A stretch of DNA of 55,924 bases from JAWUVP01 sp034112285 (GCA_034112285.1 JAWUVP010000035.1:1-55924); one strand, 5' to 3'. Shown: positions 43,804 to 53,448, numbered from the stretch's first letter. Notes: a model not told the origin generated them from the sequence alone. Numbers and translations: made by a program.

Positions 43804-45138
43804 TTACTCCAAAGCCGCCAACAACTTCTCATGTACGCCATCAAAGCCTCGATTACTCATCACCAAAATATGATCCCCAGCCTGCGCAAGGGCTAAACTC
43901 GCCGCCAGCACATCAGGCACCTTAGCAAAGCTTTGCCAAGCCACATCACTGTCACCCTCAATCTCCCAGGCATCACATTCTTTATAAAAAATCACTTCAT
44001 CAGCCGCTTGAACTGCCGGCAATAATCTCTGGCTATGCACGCCGGCGCGCATGGTGTAAGAGCCGCATTCAACAATGGCGATGATGCGCGCACTGCCCAC
44101 TTTATTGCGCAAGCCTTCTAGGGTTAATTGTATCGCCGTGGGGTGATGGGCAAAATCATCGTAAACAGTTATGCCGTTGACCACGCCGCGCACTTGCATG
44201 CGGCGCTTAACGTTTTTAAAATTTGCCAAACCTTCGGCAACAGCCTCGGGCTTAACCCCAATGTGCGCGGCCGCTGCAAATACTGCTAACGCATTGTGTA
44301 CATTATGTTCGCCCAATAAATTCCACATCACTTTTGTTTGTCTATTCTGCTGATAATACACTTCAAATTCAGCGCCATCGGGTGATAACAATTTGGCATG
44401 CCAACCTTTTTTGCCTATAACATCTTGCTCACTCCAGCAGCCTTGTTGCAGTACTTGCTGTATGTTTTCATCTTCCGCTGGAGAAATAATCAAGCCTTGC
44501 TCGGGCACAATGCGCACTAGATGATGGAACTGGGTTTGAATGGCGGCTAAATCGGGGAAAATATCGGCGTGATCAAATTCTAGATTATTGAGCACTAACG
44601 TGCGCGGACGATAATGCACAAACTTGGAACGCTTATCAAAAAAGGCGCTATCGTATTCATCGGCCTCAATCACAAAATACGGCGCGTTGCCCGCCCGGGC
44701 CGACACACCAAAATTTTCTGGCACGCCGCCAATCATAAATCCTGGCGCTAAGCCGGCCGATTCCAACACCCACGCTAACATGCTGGCGGTGGTGGTTTTG
44801 CCATGTGTCCCGGCCACAGCTAACACGTGGCGCTCTTTTAGCACGAATTCAGACAACCAGGCCGGGCCAGACATATAAGCCAAGTTTTCATTGAGCACAT
44901 ACTCCACGGCTGGGTTGCCGCGCATCAGCGCGTTGCCAATGATGACCAAGTCGGGCCTATAAGCTAATTGCTCGGGGTCAAAGCCGCTGGTTAACGCAAT
45001 GCCTTGCTCTGCCAGCTGTGTACTCATGGGCGGATAGACATTCGCATCGCAGCCGGCGACCTCCTGCCCCAGCTGCTTGGCCAGCATGGCGATTCCGCCC
45101 ATAAATGAACCACAAATACCTAAGATATGAATTTTCAT
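43804..45138 (-). CDS. mpl: Mpl murein tripeptide ligase
   Basis: A 444-residue ligase that joins recovered L-Ala-gamma-D-Glu-mDAP to UDP-MurNAc for recycling of the wall. The start is the ATG at 45138 (MKIHILGICGSFMGG), since only a TTG lies further upstream. The ATP site is VAGTHGKTTTASMLAW near residue 108. Other Mur-ligase blocks are EADEYDSAFFDKRSKFVHYR, LNNLEFDHADIF and YDDFAHHPTAI. ATGAAAATTC is preceded by AGG. It is divergent from the pfk gene with 58 bp between them. Confidence 0.95.
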   Translation of the reverse strand: MKIHILGICGSFMGGIAMLAKQLGQEVAGCDANVYPPMSTQLAEQGIALTSGFDPEQLAYRPDLVIIGNALMRGNPAVEYVLNENLAYMSGPAWLSEFVLKERHVLAVAGTHGKTTTASMLAWVLESAGLAPGFMIGGVPENFGVSARAGNAPYFVIEADEYDSAFFDKRSKFVHYRPRTLVLNNLEFDHADIFPDLAAIQTQFHHLVRIVPEQGLIISPAEDENIQQVLQQGCWSEQDVIGKKGWHAKLLSPDGAEFEVYYQQNRQTKVMWNLLGEHNVHNALAVFAAAAHIGVKPEAVAEGLANFKNVKRRMQVRGVVNGITVYDDFAHHPTAIQLTLEGLRNKVGSARIIAIVECGSYTMRAGVHSQRLLPAVQAADEVIFYKECDAWEIEGDSDVAWQSFAKVPDVLAASLALAQAGDHILVMSNRGFDGVHEKLLAALE

Positions 45139-45196
45139 TGGCAACCTTTTTTGCTATGCTTAACGCCAATTTTAACAACCTTTATCGAAAAAACCT

Positions 45197-46459
45197 ATGC
45201 CAAAAAATATCTTCTATGCGCAATCAGGCGGTGTTACTGCCGTCATCAACGCCACTGCTGCTGCCGTGATTGAAACCGCCGCCCTTTATCCTGAACAAAT
45301 TGGCAAGGTCTATGCCGGTAAAAATGGGATTTTGGGCGCTTTGAATGAAGAATTGGTCGATACTAGCATTGAGCGCGAAGCCTTAATCAAGTTATTAACA
45401 CAAAACCCTGGTGGAGCATTTGGCTCTTGCCGTTATAAGCTAAAAAACTTTAATGATGACCCCAGTGAATATCAACGCTTACTCGAAGTCTTTAGCGCCC
45501 ATGATATTGGATACTTTTTTTACAACGGTGGCAATGATTCACAAGACACGGTTAACAAGTTATCCCAATACTGCCAGCAAGTCGGTTACCCACTGCAATG
45601 TTTAGGCTTACCCAAAACCATTGACAACGATTTGGCCATCACCGATAACTGCCCTGGCTTTGGTTCCGTGGCAAAATTCATTGGCACCAGCATTCGCGAA
45701 TGCGCGCTTGATGTGGCTTCAATGTGCGCCACCTCAACCAAAGTGTTCATTATGGAAGTCATGGGCCGTCACGCGGGCTGGATTGCGGCAGCGGCAGGTT
45801 TAGCATCAACCTCTAACTTACCCGCACCGCACATTATTCTATTTCCAGAAATCACGTTTGACCCAGAAAAATTTTATAACAAAGTTCATGCCACGGTTAA
45901 AGAGCATGGCAACTGTGTGATTATTGTTTCTGAAGGTTTAAAAAATGAAGCCGGCCGTTTCTTATCCGACTCGGGAATTGAAGATGCGTTTGGTCACCGC
46001 CAATTAGGGGGCGTCGCCCCGATGCTGACCGATTTGCTATCACGCCTGCATGGCTATAAATGCCATTGGGCCGTGCCCGATTATTTACAACGCTCTTGCC
46101 GCCACCTCGCCTCGAAAGTAGATTACGAGCAAAGTTATGCCGTGGGAAAGGTCGCCGTTGAAAAAGCTATTGCCGGCAAAACCGATGTAATGATGAGCAT
46201 TGTACGTGAGTCAAACTCGCCCTATACCTGGTCAATAGGTGAAGCCGCGTTAAGTGACGTTGCCAACGCCGAAAAAATTATGCCACGTGATTTTATCAGC
46301 GACGATGGCTTTCACATTACCGATAAAGCACGTGAGTATTTATTGCCGTTAATACAAGGCGAAGTTTACCCTGAATTTGTTGCTGGCTTACCAGATTATG
46401 GACATGCGCAGTTGACCTTGCTGAAGAAAAAATTAATCGTATATAAAAACGTCGCTTAA
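45197..46459 (+). CDS. pfp: pyrophosphate-dependent 6-phosphofructokinase
   Basis: A 420-residue phosphofructokinase. The dinucleotide-type site reads GGNDSQDT near residue 111, with aspartate where ATP enzymes carry glycine (GGDGS), and PKTIDNDL near 140, with lysine where ATP enzymes have glycine. Both changes mark the PPi-using group. Other blocks are MEVMGRHAGWIAAAAGLA and IVSEGLKNEAG. Using pyrophosphate makes the step reversible. No strong ribosome site is seen before the ATG. Confidence 0.92.
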   Translation: MPKNIFYAQSGGVTAVINATAAAVIETAALYPEQIGKVYAGKNGILGALNEELVDTSIEREALIKLLTQNPGGAFGSCRYKLKNFNDDPSEYQRLLEVFSAHDIGYFFYNGGNDSQDTVNKLSQYCQQVGYPLQCLGLPKTIDNDLAITDNCPGFGSVAKFIGTSIRECALDVASMCATSTKVFIMEVMGRHAGWIAAAAGLASTSNLPAPHIILFPEITFDPEKFYNKVHATVKEHGNCVIIVSEGLKNEAGRFLSDSGIEDAFGHRQLGGVAPMLTDLLSRLHGYKCHWAVPDYLQRSCRHLASKVDYEQSYAVGKVAVEKAIAGKTDVMMSIVRESNSPYTWSIGEAALSDVANAEKIMPRDFISDDGFHITDKAREYLLPLIQGEVYPEFVAGLPDYGHAQLTLLKKKLIVYKNVA

Positions 46460-46530
46460 TATAAGCTTAAGTATCATAGTCTATAATTATCTATGTATAA
46501 ATATAAAAAATCAATCAAGATGATCGAATT

Positions 46531-47748
46531 ATGAGAAAATTAATAAGCATTGGCCAGGGGCAGGACCGTAATCTACCTGCAGGGACTCTAGAAGGTCTAT
46601 ATGTTGCGGGAAAAAAAATACTTTTTCTAATACACACCCCTTCACTATTTATTGAATGCGTTGAATTACCCAATTTAAACTTAATGATTGACGAAGAAAT
46701 TTTCCATGTATATATGGACAATGATATTTTTGTTCATACAAATAAACGTACTCTATTATATGTTTACCCTCCATACGCTGCAGGACATCATTCAGTTCAA
46801 TTCGATATAAACCGTTTTCAACGCCGGGACCTTCCAGAACTTCATACTCACTTGAAAATAAAGGCCTCTAAAGACATCAAATCAATAACTTTCACATTCG
46901 AAACAACGATTAAAAAAAACAGACTGTCAGTAGTGTTAGATAATGCAATTCATTTTCTTGATTACACCCTGGAGAGTTTCGAGCACGTACTAGAAACAAA
47001 GCCCATCTCAGATTTTAACATTCACGCTTGTGCTTATTATTATTCCTATGCTGTTGCTAAGCGTAGAGTGTTTTATATAGCATATGACCAGAAACAGAAA
47101 AAACATACACTATTTATCAGCGGTGCCGATGGATTCAAACCGGGTGATGACGCACACAAGGTGCCTCGCATAGAAACTGACACTCTTAAAATCGCGGCCG
47201 CTGATTTTTACAACATTGCCTATACAGATAAGAACATATATATAATTGGTGATTCGATTTTAAGCCCCCAATATTTAAGTGATCAAAAAGGTTGGTACAA
47301 TTTGGATATTAAATTGTTACAGGGTGAAAAAATTATTGCAGTATCTTGTGCCAAGGGGAATATCGTCGTCTTAACGGGAGGTTCGAACAGCCGGGTATGG
47401 ATTAACCAACACAACGGAGAACCGTTGGACGTAAAGCAAACAAGATTTTCTCCTCTAGTAACCACCAGGCTGCCGGGTGACGCTGAAGTAACAAGCGTGT
47501 TGGCGGCAGACAACACAACATTCCTAGATACGAGTGATGGCGTTTACACCCTTGTTAAAGGTGTTCCTCGCAGAATAGCTGGAATTCCGGCTGAAACTAA
47601 ATACAAAAAAGTGAAGTGCAATGACCTCGCGGATCTAGGTCTAGGTGCCACTCTGATAGACCACGATGGCTTCGTGGATCTAGCTGCCACTCTGAATCCA
47701 ACTAATCACGGACTAAACAAGAATCGCATTGATGACCGTGATCTATAG
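46531..47748 (+). CDS. hypothetical protein, possible beta-propeller-like repeats
   Basis: A 405-residue protein without signal peptide or membrane segment, in no recognised family. The C-terminal half shows short repeated strand blocks that faintly resemble degenerate RCC1-type repeats (IIAVSCAKGNIVVLTGGSNSR; VTSVLAADNTTFLDTSDGVY). The N-terminal half has several long beta-rich segments (LEGLYVAGKKILFLIHTPSL). Codon usage is more AT-rich than that of pfp before it, with many AAA and ATA codons. It is a monocistronic accessory gene. The repeat reading is weak and the role unknown. Confidence 0.55.
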   Translation: MRKLISIGQGQDRNLPAGTLEGLYVAGKKILFLIHTPSLFIECVELPNLNLMIDEEIFHVYMDNDIFVHTNKRTLLYVYPPYAAGHHSVQFDINRFQRRDLPELHTHLKIKASKDIKSITFTFETTIKKNRLSVVLDNAIHFLDYTLESFEHVLETKPISDFNIHACAYYYSYAVAKRRVFYIAYDQKQKKHTLFISGADGFKPGDDAHKVPRIETDTLKIAAADFYNIAYTDKNIYIIGDSILSPQYLSDQKGWYNLDIKLLQGEKIIAVSCAKGNIVVLTGGSNSRVWINQHNGEPLDVKQTRFSPLVTTRLPGDAEVTSVLAADNTTFLDTSDGVYTLVKGVPRRIAGIPAETKYKKVKCNDLADLGLGATLIDHDGFVDLAATLNPTNHGLNKNRIDDRDL

Positions 47749-47865
47749 TAAGTTTACCCTTCAAATTCTGGGCATGGCCACTCCAACAGCGACGACGGCA
47801 GTTCCCCGCTTCGCTATAAACTAAGCGTGCGAGGAAACGTTAAAAACGCGCGTGTCACTTCAAGC

Positions 47866-49728
47866 TTACTTTTTATCCTTTAAGCGCTGCAACTTTGCAG
47901 CCAACTCATCCAAGGCTTTTTCATACTGCTTAAACCCAGCCACCTCATGATAGCTCAACTGAGAACCTGCTAGCATCACCTTAGTGGCTTGCTCCATGTT
48001 TCCTTGCTGCTCTAGCACTTGTGCAAGGCTCATTCGGGCATACACATTCCAAGGGTTCACCACTAGTGCTTGCTGATATAGGGCGATTGCTTGTTGTTGG
48101 CGCAGCGCTAATTTTTGTGCGGGCTTAAACTCGGCTAACTTACCGTGATATAAATACGCCATTGAATTATAAGGGTTCATGCGTTGCAACATATTGACTT
48201 GCACCATGCCTTGCTGGTATAAAATATCTGACAAGTTGCCTTTGGCATGCTTGGTATAATTCAAATTCACCACGCTTTGCTTCACTAAAAATTGCCATGG
48301 CGTTTGCTCATAGGGCCATACTCGTGTTGCGGTATAAGCTTCGCTCAAGGCTGCAGTCACATGGCCCTGCTGGTAAAGTTTTTGCGCGTGACGGTAAATA
48401 AGATAATTACTGCTAATTAATGCGCTGCTTAGCAAGGTTAAGAGTAATAAAACCATCGTAATGCTATTAAAAATCCACGGGCGAATATAACGTTGCCATT
48501 GTAGTGCGGTTTGCCTTAATGGAATGAGCTCGCCGGCAATGCATAATAGCCTGGCGGCAAAAACACCCATAATAATCAGCGTGGCGCTAACATATAAATT
48601 AAAAGTGACACCACTGTGCAGTAACACTGCTAATAATCCACAAAATAATCCTATTGCTTCTAAGCGTGTTGAGGTCATGCGCAGTTTAGTTATTTTTGTT
48701 TGCAACAACACAAAGCGCCACAACATATAAAGAAAGATCAGCAAACCGATTAAACCGATAGAGCACCACAGTTGTAAATAGTCGTTATGTGCAAAAAGCC
48801 CTGAGCTGCCGGCTTCATTTGCTAAGCGCACACTAGGATATAACCAGGCAAACGTTCCCAAGCCATTACCCATGAACGGGGCTTGCAAAATTAACGGTAG
48901 GGTTTGCTGCCAAATCTGCAAGCGAACATGTGAGGTGCTAGCCAGCGAGGCGCTGGAGCTAAACCCAGCCGAGGCAATGCCCTCAACGGCGGCTAAACTA
49001 TACGCCAATACAAATATAACCACTAAGCCAAGCAAGCGCCGCCAAACAATTTGTTTGCGCGCCATAAACACCAGCAACAAAAACACCAGCAAGCCGATAA
49101 TTTGCGCTGCACGGCTTGCAACAGTAAATTGTGTGTAAGCCAAAATGAAGATAACTAAACCCAATAATCCCGACAGCCAGCGATTATGTTTACTTAAAAA
49201 GCGCGCCACAACCGGCCATAGCACTAAATTAATTGCCCCTGCGACAAGATTTTTGTTTTCAAAAAAACCGTGTGGGGCTTGTTTGAAATGTAAAAATTGA
49301 ATAATACAATAAAGGCTTAAAGCCACAATCACGGTGACGATAACATTAAACCAAACTTGAAAGTTGCACCCTTCGCGCAGAGCAAATAATGTCGCAAAAA
49401 AAGCTAAGGGAAGTGCGGCCTGATTCATAAAGCCGTAATAACTCAGGCTAGGAATATTGTTGACTGATAAACTTATCAGCAGCCAGAGTAAATATAACCC
49501 CATGGCAAGCATGATGCGAAATCGAGGTAAAGCAAGTGACTGGCGATAGGCCATTTGCAAGGCAAGAAAACTGGCGAGAATTAATAAGCTGAAATTAAAA
49601 CTAAGCGTCGCAAGGTTATTACGTGAGCTAACTAAACTTACCACCAATGCAGTGCTAAGCAAAAACATAACCACTGCTTGCCAACGTATTCTAGTACCTA
49701 ACATCCTGTTATTCCTTAGGAAATCCAA
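47866..49728 (-). CDS. O-antigen ligase/PglL-like membrane protein with TPR tail
   Basis: A 620-residue inner-membrane protein with 11-12 membrane segments in residues 15-440. The periplasmic loop contains SSGLFAHNDYLQLWCSIGLI near 310, matching the conserved histidine loop of Wzy/WaaL/PglL enzymes, which transfer lipid-linked glycans. A TPR-like soluble tail fills residues 470-620 (LYQQGHVTAALSEAYTATRV, AIALYQQALVVNPWNVYARM). Such ligases with a TPR tail are often pilin oligosaccharyltransferases, and this gene lies directly after pilA, 82 bp beyond its stop on the same strand. Confidence 0.8.
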   Translation of the reverse strand: MDFLRNNRMLGTRIRWQAVVMFLLSTALVVSLVSSRNNLATLSFNFSLLILASFLALQMAYRQSLALPRFRIMLAMGLYLLWLLISLSVNNIPSLSYYGFMNQAALPLAFFATLFALREGCNFQVWFNVIVTVIVALSLYCIIQFLHFKQAPHGFFENKNLVAGAINLVLWPVVARFLSKHNRWLSGLLGLVIFILAYTQFTVASRAAQIIGLLVFLLLVFMARKQIVWRRLLGLVVIFVLAYSLAAVEGIASAGFSSSASLASTSHVRLQIWQQTLPLILQAPFMGNGLGTFAWLYPSVRLANEAGSSGLFAHNDYLQLWCSIGLIGLLIFLYMLWRFVLLQTKITKLRMTSTRLEAIGLFCGLLAVLLHSGVTFNLYVSATLIIMGVFAARLLCIAGELIPLRQTALQWQRYIRPWIFNSITMVLLLLTLLSSALISSNYLIYRHAQKLYQQGHVTAALSEAYTATRVWPYEQTPWQFLVKQSVVNLNYTKHAKGNLSDILYQQGMVQVNMLQRMNPYNSMAYLYHGKLAEFKPAQKLALRQQQAIALYQQALVVNPWNVYARMSLAQVLEQQGNMEQATKVMLAGSQLSYHEVAGFKQYEKALDELAAKLQRLKDKK

Positions 49729-49761
49729 AGTTAGATAGTAGCATGCCTATTGGCCAGATAC

Positions 49762-49789
49762 AAAAAAGCCCCTGACTTGCAGAGGCTTT
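49762..49789 (-). terminator. pilA rho-independent terminator
   Basis: On the minus strand AAAGCCTCTG and CAGGGGCTTT form a 10-bp stem with a CAAGT loop, followed by six T residues, 22 bp after the pilA stop codon. It should limit transcription into the following ligase gene. Confidence 0.85.
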
Positions 49790-49810
49790 AAGTTTATGCG
49801 TTAACTTATA

Positions 49811-50245
49811 TTAAACACCGTATTTACTGTTACCTTGACCACTTGCTATCCAAGTAACATGACCAGTAGTAATGCTACCTGACAAGATGTAAAGGTCTGT
49901 AGCTAGAATACCATTAACGGCTGCTGGTGTAATGGTTAATACAGCCGCTGTACCAGTGGCAGTTAAGCCAACCGATGTAACTTGCGATGTCGTTACTGTT
50001 GCTGGGATAGAGTTTGAACCCAATGTTGTACAGCCGGTTGCAAAACTAGTAATACCTTTGGTTGCGGCACATGTCGCAACAGCTGTGGTAAAAAGAGCTG
50101 CGGTCGAAATGACCTCACTAAAGTATGCACGTCGTGTATAGTCTTGATAGGCCGGGATGGCAACAGCTGCCAGAATACCTATGATGGCTACAACGATCAT
50201 GAGTTCTATAAGGGTAAACCCTTTTTGTTTCCGTTCAATTATCAT
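49811..50245 (-). CDS. pilA: type IV major pilin
   Basis: A 144-residue prepilin. The leader MIIERKQKG is cut before FTLIELMIVVAIIGILAA, with the Glu5 needed for assembly and methylated Phe1. The cysteines lie at 59 and 72, right after the N-terminal helix, and there is no C-terminal cysteine pair, so the usual C-terminal disulfide loop is absent; the remaining globular part is Thr-, Ala- and Ser-rich. PilD, PilC and PilB are on the opposite strand next to it. A strong ribosome site (AAGGAG) precedes the ATG. Confidence 0.96.
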   Translation of the reverse strand: MIIERKQKGFTLIELMIVVAIIGILAAVAIPAYQDYTRRAYFSEVISTAALFTTAVATCAATKGITSFATGCTTLGSNSIPATVTTSQVTSVGLTATGTAAVLTITPAAVNGILATDLYILSGSITTGHVTWIASGQGNSKYGV

Positions 50246-50275
50246 GATGATCTCCTTGTCGATGTTAGTTATATA

Positions 50276-50312
50276 CTGGAAGCTGGCACAGTATGTGTCA
50301 GCGCGCTTCCAG
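50276..50312 (-). promoter_or_regulatory. long hairpin at the 5' end of the pilA leader
   Basis: On the minus strand CTGGAA...GCTGACAC pairs with GTGCCAGC and TTCCAG around an ATACT loop (one mismatch, one GCGC bulge). It lies between the -10 at 50318-50323 and the ribosome site, and would begin almost at the first transcribed base. A 5'-terminal stem of this kind often stabilises an mRNA. Confidence 0.55.
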
Positions 50313-50317
50313 ATGTC

Positions 50318-50334
50318 AGTATAGAACTAGTTCT
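50318..50334 (-). promoter_or_regulatory. pilA -10 with adjacent palindrome
   Basis: The minus-strand -10 TATACT is at 50318-50323. A perfect 12-bp palindrome AGAACTAGTTCT (50323-50334) abuts it in the spacer. No good -35 is seen and no sigma-54 box (TGGCAC with TTGC at the right spacing), so an activator or alternative control is likely. Confidence 0.45.
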
Positions 50335-50481
50335 CTGATTTTTCTAGTAAATTGTTGATATTTGGTCATAAGTCACTATCCATCAAGCCTGTCTTTTTAG
50401 TGAAAACCTACTATACTTCTATTCAAGAGAAGGTCATCTCCCCTATTTATATAAATGGGCACAAGCATATGGAATAAAAAA

Positions 50482-52215
50482 ATGCGTAAAATACGAGTAC
50501 AAAATTTGCTGGATTCAGTTGTTGGTGCGAACCTACTGAGTCAACAAAATGCCAGAGAAACACTGCAAACAAGCCTGAAAACGCAACAAGCGTTGAGCCA
50601 TTTGTTAGTCGAAAAACAGCATGTGAACGCCACTGAGTTAGCCCGCTTATTTGCAAAAGAAGCACAGTTGCCTCTGCTGGATATTAAAGCGGTCAATACC
50701 TTTGACCTACCCACTAAATTAATAGATGCCAGTCTATTACATAAGCACAAATTATTACCATTGCGCTTAAAAGATACAGAATTATTGCTTGCGGTGAGCA
50801 CCCCAGAGGCTTTAGGGATGTTGCCAGGGCTTGCTAAGAGCCATAAATTAACCATTAAACCCGTAGTGGTGGAATACGATAAGCTCGCAAGATTATTAAC
50901 CAGTCAAGTTCCTAAAGCAGCTGCCACGCCAAGTATGTCTAGTGCTAATACTAGCGCACCCTCTGGCGCGATTAATAATTACAGTAAAGAATTAGCCGAT
51001 AGTAATTTAGACAAAATTAATTATCAATCGCAATCCACCGAGCATACCGATACCTCTGAATTCCCTGTGGTGCGCTTTATTAACAAAATTATTCTCGATA
51101 GCGTTAATCGCGGCGCTTCTGATATTCACTTTGAACCTTACGAAGTGCAATATCGCATTCGTGCCCGTATAGATGGTCAATTATACGAGCTTGCCACGCC
51201 AGATGTTGCCTTAGCGCCACGCTTGTCGGCGCGTATTAAAGTCATGGCCGACTTAGATATTTCTGAAAGACGGGTACCACAAGATGGCCGTTTTAAAATT
51301 AATTTAGGCAATAAAAAAACCATCGGCTTTCGTGTCAACACTTGCCCGACGCTATTTGGCGAAAAAATTGTTATGCGAATCTTAGACCCTAGCACCGTAA
51401 ATGTTGGCGTGGATGGGTTAGGCTTTGAGGATGATCAAAAGCAAACATTTTTGAATGCGATAGAACATCATCAAGGTATGATTCTAGTCACCGGGCCCAC
51501 CGGTAGTGGTAAAACCGTTACGCTCTATACTGCCTTGAATTTATTGAACGCCCCCGAAAAAAATATTTCCACCGCAGAAGATCCCGTGGAAATATATTTA
51601 CCCGGCGTGAACCAAGTTAATGTCAACACCAAAACAGGCTTAGATTTTTCCACCGTCTTACGCGCTTTTTTACGTCAAGATCCGGACATCATAATGCTAG
51701 GTGAGATTCGCGATAAAGAAACCGCTGAAATAGGGATAAAAGCTGCGCAAACTGGACACATGGTGTTATCCACATTGCATACCAACAGCGCCGCAGAAAC
51801 CTTAACCCGTTTAGAAAACATGGGCACCGCAGCTTATAACATTGCCACCACCGTCACCTTGGTGATTGCGCAGCGTTTAGTTAGGCGCTTATGCGACCAT
51901 TGTAAAGAGCCCTACTCACTTAATCGTGCGGCACTGGTTAAGCAAGGCTTTGAAGCCAATGAAGCCGAGAGCTTAAAACTTCACAAACCTGTGGGGTGTG
52001 AAAAATGCAATGGCGGCTTTAAAGGCCGAATTGGTATTTTTGAAATGTTGGAAGTGAAGCCCGAAATTCAAGCACTCATTATGGACCACGGCAGCTCGCT
52101 AGACATTCATCGTCGCTTAGAAGAAGAAGGCATGCTAACCTTGAGAGAAGCCGGGTTAAATAAAGTGCGTAATGGCATGACGAGCTTAGATGAAATTAAC
52201 CGGGTGACCACTTAA
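50482..52215 (+). CDS. pilB: type IV pilus assembly ATPase PilB
   Basis: A 577-residue hexameric ATPase that drives pilus extension. The start at 50482 (MRKIRVQNLL) is preferred because GGA lies 9-10 bases before it; an in-frame ATG at 50455 has no ribosome site. Residues 1-150 are the N1 domain. Walker A is GPTGSGKTVTLYTAL, the Asp box DPVEIYLPGVNQVN follows, Walker B is DIIMLGEIRDKETAEIG, and the His box is STLHTNSAAETLTRL. The CxxC-x(n)-CxxC zinc motif reads CDHC and CEKC. The order pilB-C-D is the standard one. Confidence 0.95.
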   Translation: MRKIRVQNLLDSVVGANLLSQQNARETLQTSLKTQQALSHLLVEKQHVNATELARLFAKEAQLPLLDIKAVNTFDLPTKLIDASLLHKHKLLPLRLKDTELLLAVSTPEALGMLPGLAKSHKLTIKPVVVEYDKLARLLTSQVPKAAATPSMSSANTSAPSGAINNYSKELADSNLDKINYQSQSTEHTDTSEFPVVRFINKIILDSVNRGASDIHFEPYEVQYRIRARIDGQLYELATPDVALAPRLSARIKVMADLDISERRVPQDGRFKINLGNKKTIGFRVNTCPTLFGEKIVMRILDPSTVNVGVDGLGFEDDQKQTFLNAIEHHQGMILVTGPTGSGKTVTLYTALNLLNAPEKNISTAEDPVEIYLPGVNQVNVNTKTGLDFSTVLRAFLRQDPDIIMLGEIRDKETAEIGIKAAQTGHMVLSTLHTNSAAETLTRLENMGTAAYNIATTVTLVIAQRLVRRLCDHCKEPYSLNRAALVKQGFEANEAESLKLHKPVGCEKCNGGFKGRIGIFEMLEVKPEIQALIMDHGSSLDIHRRLEEEGMLTLREAGLNKVRNGMTSLDEINRVTT

Positions 52216-52221
52216 AGGATT

Positions 52222-53448
52222 ATGATGAAGAAACCCAAAAAAATCGTCTTAGCACAATTTAATTGGCACGGCCTCAACAAAAATGGCAAGCGCATTGAGG
52301 GTGAATTAAAAGCAAAAAATTTAGCGGCCGCTCGCAGTGAATTGCGACGCCAAGGTATTAATGTCAAAAAAATTACCAAGCAATCCCAGCTGTGGAAAAA
52401 CCTTAACAAAAAAAATATCGTCCCGGCCGACATTGCCACCTTTAGCCGCCAACTCGCCACCATGATAGCCTCCGGCATTCCATTAGTGCAAGGTTTAGAC
52501 ATTGTGGCCAAAGGCTCCGACAACCCCACCATTAGTGACTTAATTAACACCATCAAAGCACAAGTAGAAAGTGGCTCCACCTTGGCAGAAGCTTTTGCCA
52601 AACATCCCAAACAATTTGATGGCTTGTTTTGCAGCTTAATTGAAGCCGGTGAGCAATCGGGCACCTTGGATGTTATGTTAGATAGAATTGCCACCTATCG
52701 TGAAAAAACCGAATCAATGAAAAAGAAAATTCGCAAGGCCTTAACCTATCCTGCTGCAGTGATTGTGGTCGCGTTTGTGGTCACCACTATATTATTGGTA
52801 AAAGTTATTCCGCAATTTGAAACCTTATTTAAAAGTGTCGGCGGCAACTTGCCTGCTTTTACCCAATTTGTGGTTGATTTATCAAAGATATTTCAAGCCT
52901 ATTGGTGGATGATAGCCGGCGGTGCCGTTTTAGCCATTATTGCTTTTGTGCTTGCCAGACAACGTAACGAAAGATTCCATTATTTAACCGATGCCGCCTC
53001 TTTACACATACCCATATTTGGTTCATTGCTGCAAAAAGCCGCTATTGCACGTTTCTGCCGCACACTCGCCACCACCTTTGCCGCCGGCATGCCGCTGCTC
53101 ACCGCCCTCACCATTTCCTCCAAAGCCGCGGGCAATAAAGTTTTTGAAAAAGCTATTTTAAGCATGCGTGACAATATCGCCAGCGGTGAGCAATTTCATG
53201 CTTCCATGAACATGACTCGCCGCTTTCCAAACATGATTATTCAAATGGCTTCCATTGGTGAAGAATCCGGGGAGCTGGACGCCATGATGAATAAAGCCGC
53301 CAGCGTGTATGAAGAAGATGTGGATACTATGGTTGATGGCTTAAGTAGCTTGATCGAACCGATGATTATGGCTATTCTTGGCGTCTTAGTCGGCGGTTTG
53401 GTTATCGCCATGTATCTACCAATATTTGAAATGGGGAAAGCTGTTTGA
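52222..53448 (+). CDS. pilC: type IV pilus inner-membrane platform PilC
   Basis: A 408-residue platform protein, with two T2SF domains (FSRQLATMIASGIPLVQGLD near 76; FCRTLATTFAAGMPLLTALT near 277) and three membrane segments near 180-200, 225-250 and 380-400. It transmits ATPase motion to pilin subunits. It begins 6 bp after pilB ends. Its stop overlaps the TTG start of pilD. Confidence 0.96.
   Translation: MMKKPKKIVLAQFNWHGLNKNGKRIEGELKAKNLAAARSELRRQGINVKKITKQSQLWKNLNKKNIVPADIATFSRQLATMIASGIPLVQGLDIVAKGSDNPTISDLINTIKAQVESGSTLAEAFAKHPKQFDGLFCSLIEAGEQSGTLDVMLDRIATYREKTESMKKKIRKALTYPAAVIVVAFVVTTILLVKVIPQFETLFKSVGGNLPAFTQFVVDLSKIFQAYWWMIAGGAVLAIIAFVLARQRNERFHYLTDAASLHIPIFGSLLQKAAIARFCRTLATTFAAGMPLLTALTISSKAAGNKVFEKAILSMRDNIASGEQFHASMNMTRRFPNMIIQMASIGEESGELDAMMNKAASVYEEDVDTMVDGLSSLIEPMIMAILGVLVGGLVIAMYLPIFEMGKAV

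Noticed and set aside
47770..47860. Another copy of the palindromic repeat before the ligase gene
   Set aside because: Only scattered GCGACG and GCGAGG matches; arms do not pair well enough to call a copy.
50276..50312. TGGCAC near pilA as half of a sigma-54 promoter
   Set aside because: It is on the plus strand, opposite to pilA, and no TTGC-type -12 element follows at the right spacing.
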